A stretch of DNA of 33,191 nt from an uncultured Eubacteriales bacterium (lineage in GTDB: Bacteria; Bacillota; Clostridia; Christensenellales; Aristaeellaceae), in NCBI GenBank assembly GCA_902785105.1, contig CACZXF010000064.1, positions 1 to 33,191 on the forward strand, in the 5' to 3' direction. The first letter of the stretch is position 1, and every line of letters starts with the position of its first letter. Of this stretch, positions 31,769-33,191 are shown one piece after another. The notes beneath the pieces are model-generated. The model saw nothing but the letters and a program-made list of their open reading frames with translations. It did no database searches and was not told the DNA's origin. The translations under genes were made by a program, and so were the position numbers.

Positions 31769-32665
31769 TTACATTTGTAGTTTTTTATGCATCAGTGTAC
31801 TGTAAATCATTTCGATGATTTCATCATCTGTCTCTTCATCAAATTTGCGGGCAAACATGCATTTGGTTTTCATCAGAAAATCATAATCTTCTTTTCTGAA
31901 AACATAGGGGCTGCCCCGATTCCAGTCGATCGCCCTCATTATTTCATTTTCGTTCGGCTCCGGTTTATATATTCTGTCCTTAAAAATCGAATCTACAATC
32001 AAAGGCTGAATCATGCTTTCATCTGCACAAAACGTAAACCGCAAGCGCTTTCGGACACTGGGCTCATTTTCGCAGACATACCTTGCAAAATCGTCAGTGA
32101 TACTGAACCACTGATGCCCTTTGGCAAAGGTAAAATCCCTAATTCGATTGACTCCGATGATTTTCTGGATCTGAATACTGATCCATTGGACGATTCGCAG
32201 CGGGTTTTTCCTCGATTTGCCAATTAGTTCCTGGAAAAACCAATAGTATTTTAGCCGCGGTCTGAACATGTCGATATGGCAAGCCTCGGAAAGGCGAACG
32301 AACTCTTTGCCCTGATTCCGATCGAAGAAAGCGTGGATTTCATCGTTTGTTCGGACGGGTAAATCCATGCTGGAAATCAGGTGATAATAGCAATAGGCCC
32401 CCGCATGAATGGCCGTATTCAGCAATTCGAATTCCGCCTTAACAATACTGTAGCCACCCCAGGAAATCCGGTGCCGCTTTACCATAGTAATATTTGAATG
32501 TACCGCTACCTGGCTGATCCTTCGCATTTCATCCGCACTGATCCTGCTTTTTCGGTCGATATGAAGAAAGATATCGTTTCTTTCATCGTCGATCAGCTCT
32601 ATCAACTTCCGAAGCTGTTCCCAGTTCTTATGGACCAAGATCAGATAGGCGTGCTTACAATTCAT
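31769..32665 (-). CDS. GT14-type (Branch family) glycosyltransferase
   Basis: The protein has 298 residues and no signal peptide. It matches the core-2/I-branching beta-1,6-N-acetylglucosaminyltransferase family (GT14). It starts KHAYLILVHKNWEQL, with IFLHIDRKS, then SWGGYSIVKAEFELLNTA, the SSMDLPV motif, GHQWFSITDDFARYV, FCADESMIQPLI and IDWNRGSPYVF. Bacterial members transfer sugars to surface polymers; the acceptor is unknown. The coding sequence is far more AT-rich than the rest of the window (by eye near 40-45% GC, against about 60% or more in rpoBC) and lies beside a broken transposase, so transfer from another genome is likely. The ribosome binding site is AGG with wide spacing. A small palindrome GCCTCTCAGAGGC (31750-31762) follows the gene without a T tract. 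Confidence 0.85.
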   Translation of the reverse strand: MNCKHAYLILVHKNWEQLRKLIELIDDERNDIFLHIDRKSRISADEMRRISQVAVHSNITMVKRHRISWGGYSIVKAEFELLNTAIHAGAYCYYHLISSMDLPVRTNDEIHAFFDRNQGKEFVRLSEACHIDMFRPRLKYYWFFQELIGKSRKNPLRIVQWISIQIQKIIGVNRIRDFTFAKGHQWFSITDDFARYVCENEPSVRKRLRFTFCADESMIQPLIVDSIFKDRIYKPEPNENEIMRAIDWNRGSPYVFRKEDYDFLMKTKCMFARKFDEETDDEIIEMIYSTLMHKKLQM

Positions 32666-32845
32666 AATCTCAAACCTTTCTCTTCACTTTTCCCGGTAGA
32701 GCTTCGGTTTTTCTTATGCTTTTTGAAAAACACGACAATTCACCCATCTTTTTAAAAATGCTTCTTTTATTGTTGTGTGTTTTCAATCAAAATAGATTCT
32801 ATAGTAATAGCCCCAATACCGCGTCTGACAAATCATTTTTAGTGT

Positions 32846-33191
32846 TGGCTCTTCTCCTATTTTTAATGGAAATGCCCTTTAGAACAGGGCGGACACATCC
32901 AATTCGAGCATGATGCCAATGAAAAAGATCATGGTTTTGAAGCCTTCAAAGGTGTTGAGGCCAAAAGATATCAAGCGTTTCCACGATACGATGGGCTCTT
33001 GCCGTCTTCGGACAGGTTTCCGACAGAGCTCTGTAGCAGTGCTTCTGCTTCTTACTCATATAGTCATCCCGCATCATGAACAGTTTGCGGTGCTGAAACA
33101 GGGTCTTCTTGTCATCAACCTCACGCTGTTCGTTCTTGCGAACTTCGTCCAGCGCTTTTGTGAGAACCTGCTTGACGTGGAATTTGTCAAT
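32846..33191 (-). mobile_element. ISL3-family insertion sequence remnant (cut by window edge)
   Basis: The region holds the 3' part of an ISL3-type transposase. Beyond its stop codon, GGCTCTTCTCCTATTTTTA begins at 32846 and resembles the GG(C/G)TCTT start of ISL3 terminal repeats, so it may be one end of the element. The other end is outside the window. From 32666 to 32845 the sequence is AT-rich and I see nothing in it. Confidence 0.65.
32879..33191 (-). pseudogene. ISL3-family transposase, internally deleted and partial
   Basis: On the minus strand the frame entering from the right edge reads IDKFHVKQVLTKALDEVRKN and later CPKTARAHRIVETLDIF, typical of the ISL3 DDE domain. This frame stops at 32946. 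A second frame then gives GLNTFEGFKTMIFF and ends LELDVSALF with the stop at 32879-32881, which is the usual ISL3 C-terminus (RGFNTFxGFKTMI). The section normally between them, which carries the catalytic glutamate (EGxNxxIK region), is missing and the frame changes at the join. The protein cannot be active. Confidence 0.8.

Overview
The window looks like a chromosome segment of a GC-rich, endospore-forming Clostridia-type Firmicute, probably an uncultured gut lineage near Oscillospirales or Christensenellales. That placement is inference. It rests on Gram-positive genes (DnaD and DnaI-like replication proteins, a DacF-type carboxypeptidase, AzlCD), a SipL-like SPOCS/DUF3794 spore protein, AGGAGG-type ribosome binding sites, sigma-A promoters, and core genes whose wobble positions are strongly G/C. 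Almost all of it is ordinary housekeeping sequence. The unusual content is in small repeats, leaders and the right edge.

Layout. 1-180: outward-facing sigma-A promoter and leader, probably of an rRNA operon that lies beyond the left edge. 292-1286 (minus): azlC-azlD exporter. 1454-8182 (plus): alpha/beta-hydrolase, secreted glucose-1-phosphatase-like enzyme, D,D-carboxypeptidase, guaB, SipL-like protein. 8312-11300 (minus): CNNM/CBS membrane protein, xpt, HAD-IIA phosphatase, and a stand-alone FakA-like fragment. 11590-12945: CCA tRNA nucleotidyltransferase, with a small repeat element inside its 5' leader. 13106-20876: rpoB-rpoC with its own strong promoter, a leader of about 210 nt and a terminator. 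20919-20998: palindromic three-hairpin repeat. 21016-24351 (minus): YdcF-family protein and two GT2 glycosyltransferases, separated by a second, full-length copy of the small element. 24513-25205 (minus): Bax-inhibitor-1-like membrane protein. 25520-27924 (plus): ddl-murF. 27970-30907 (minus): DnaD-domain protein, DnaI-like loader and a prolyl-tRNA editing protein, joined by ATGA overlaps. 30993-31595 (minus): bioY. 31769-33191: AT-rich GT14 glycosyltransferase and an internally deleted ISL3-family transposase cut by the window edge.

How the genes fit together. ddl, murF and the carboxypeptidase act in peptidoglycan synthesis and trimming. guaB and xpt feed guanine nucleotide and xanthine salvage. 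rpoBC and cca serve transcription and tRNA maturation. dnaD and dnaI are replication-restart or helicase-loading functions. The two GT2 enzymes, the YdcF protein and the GT14 enzyme suggest cell-surface glycan chemistry. Five gene pairs overlap by ATGA and are probably translationally coupled.

No CRISPR array, prophage, toxin-antitoxin pair or obvious new multi-gene system is visible. The best candidates for something undescribed are a MITE-like element (full copy 154 bp, deleted copy 109 bp, near-identical ends, TAA flanks), one copy of which sits on the cca ribosome binding site while the other splits a palindromic hairpin, and the 80-bp three-hairpin repeat whose two arms differ by compensating changes.
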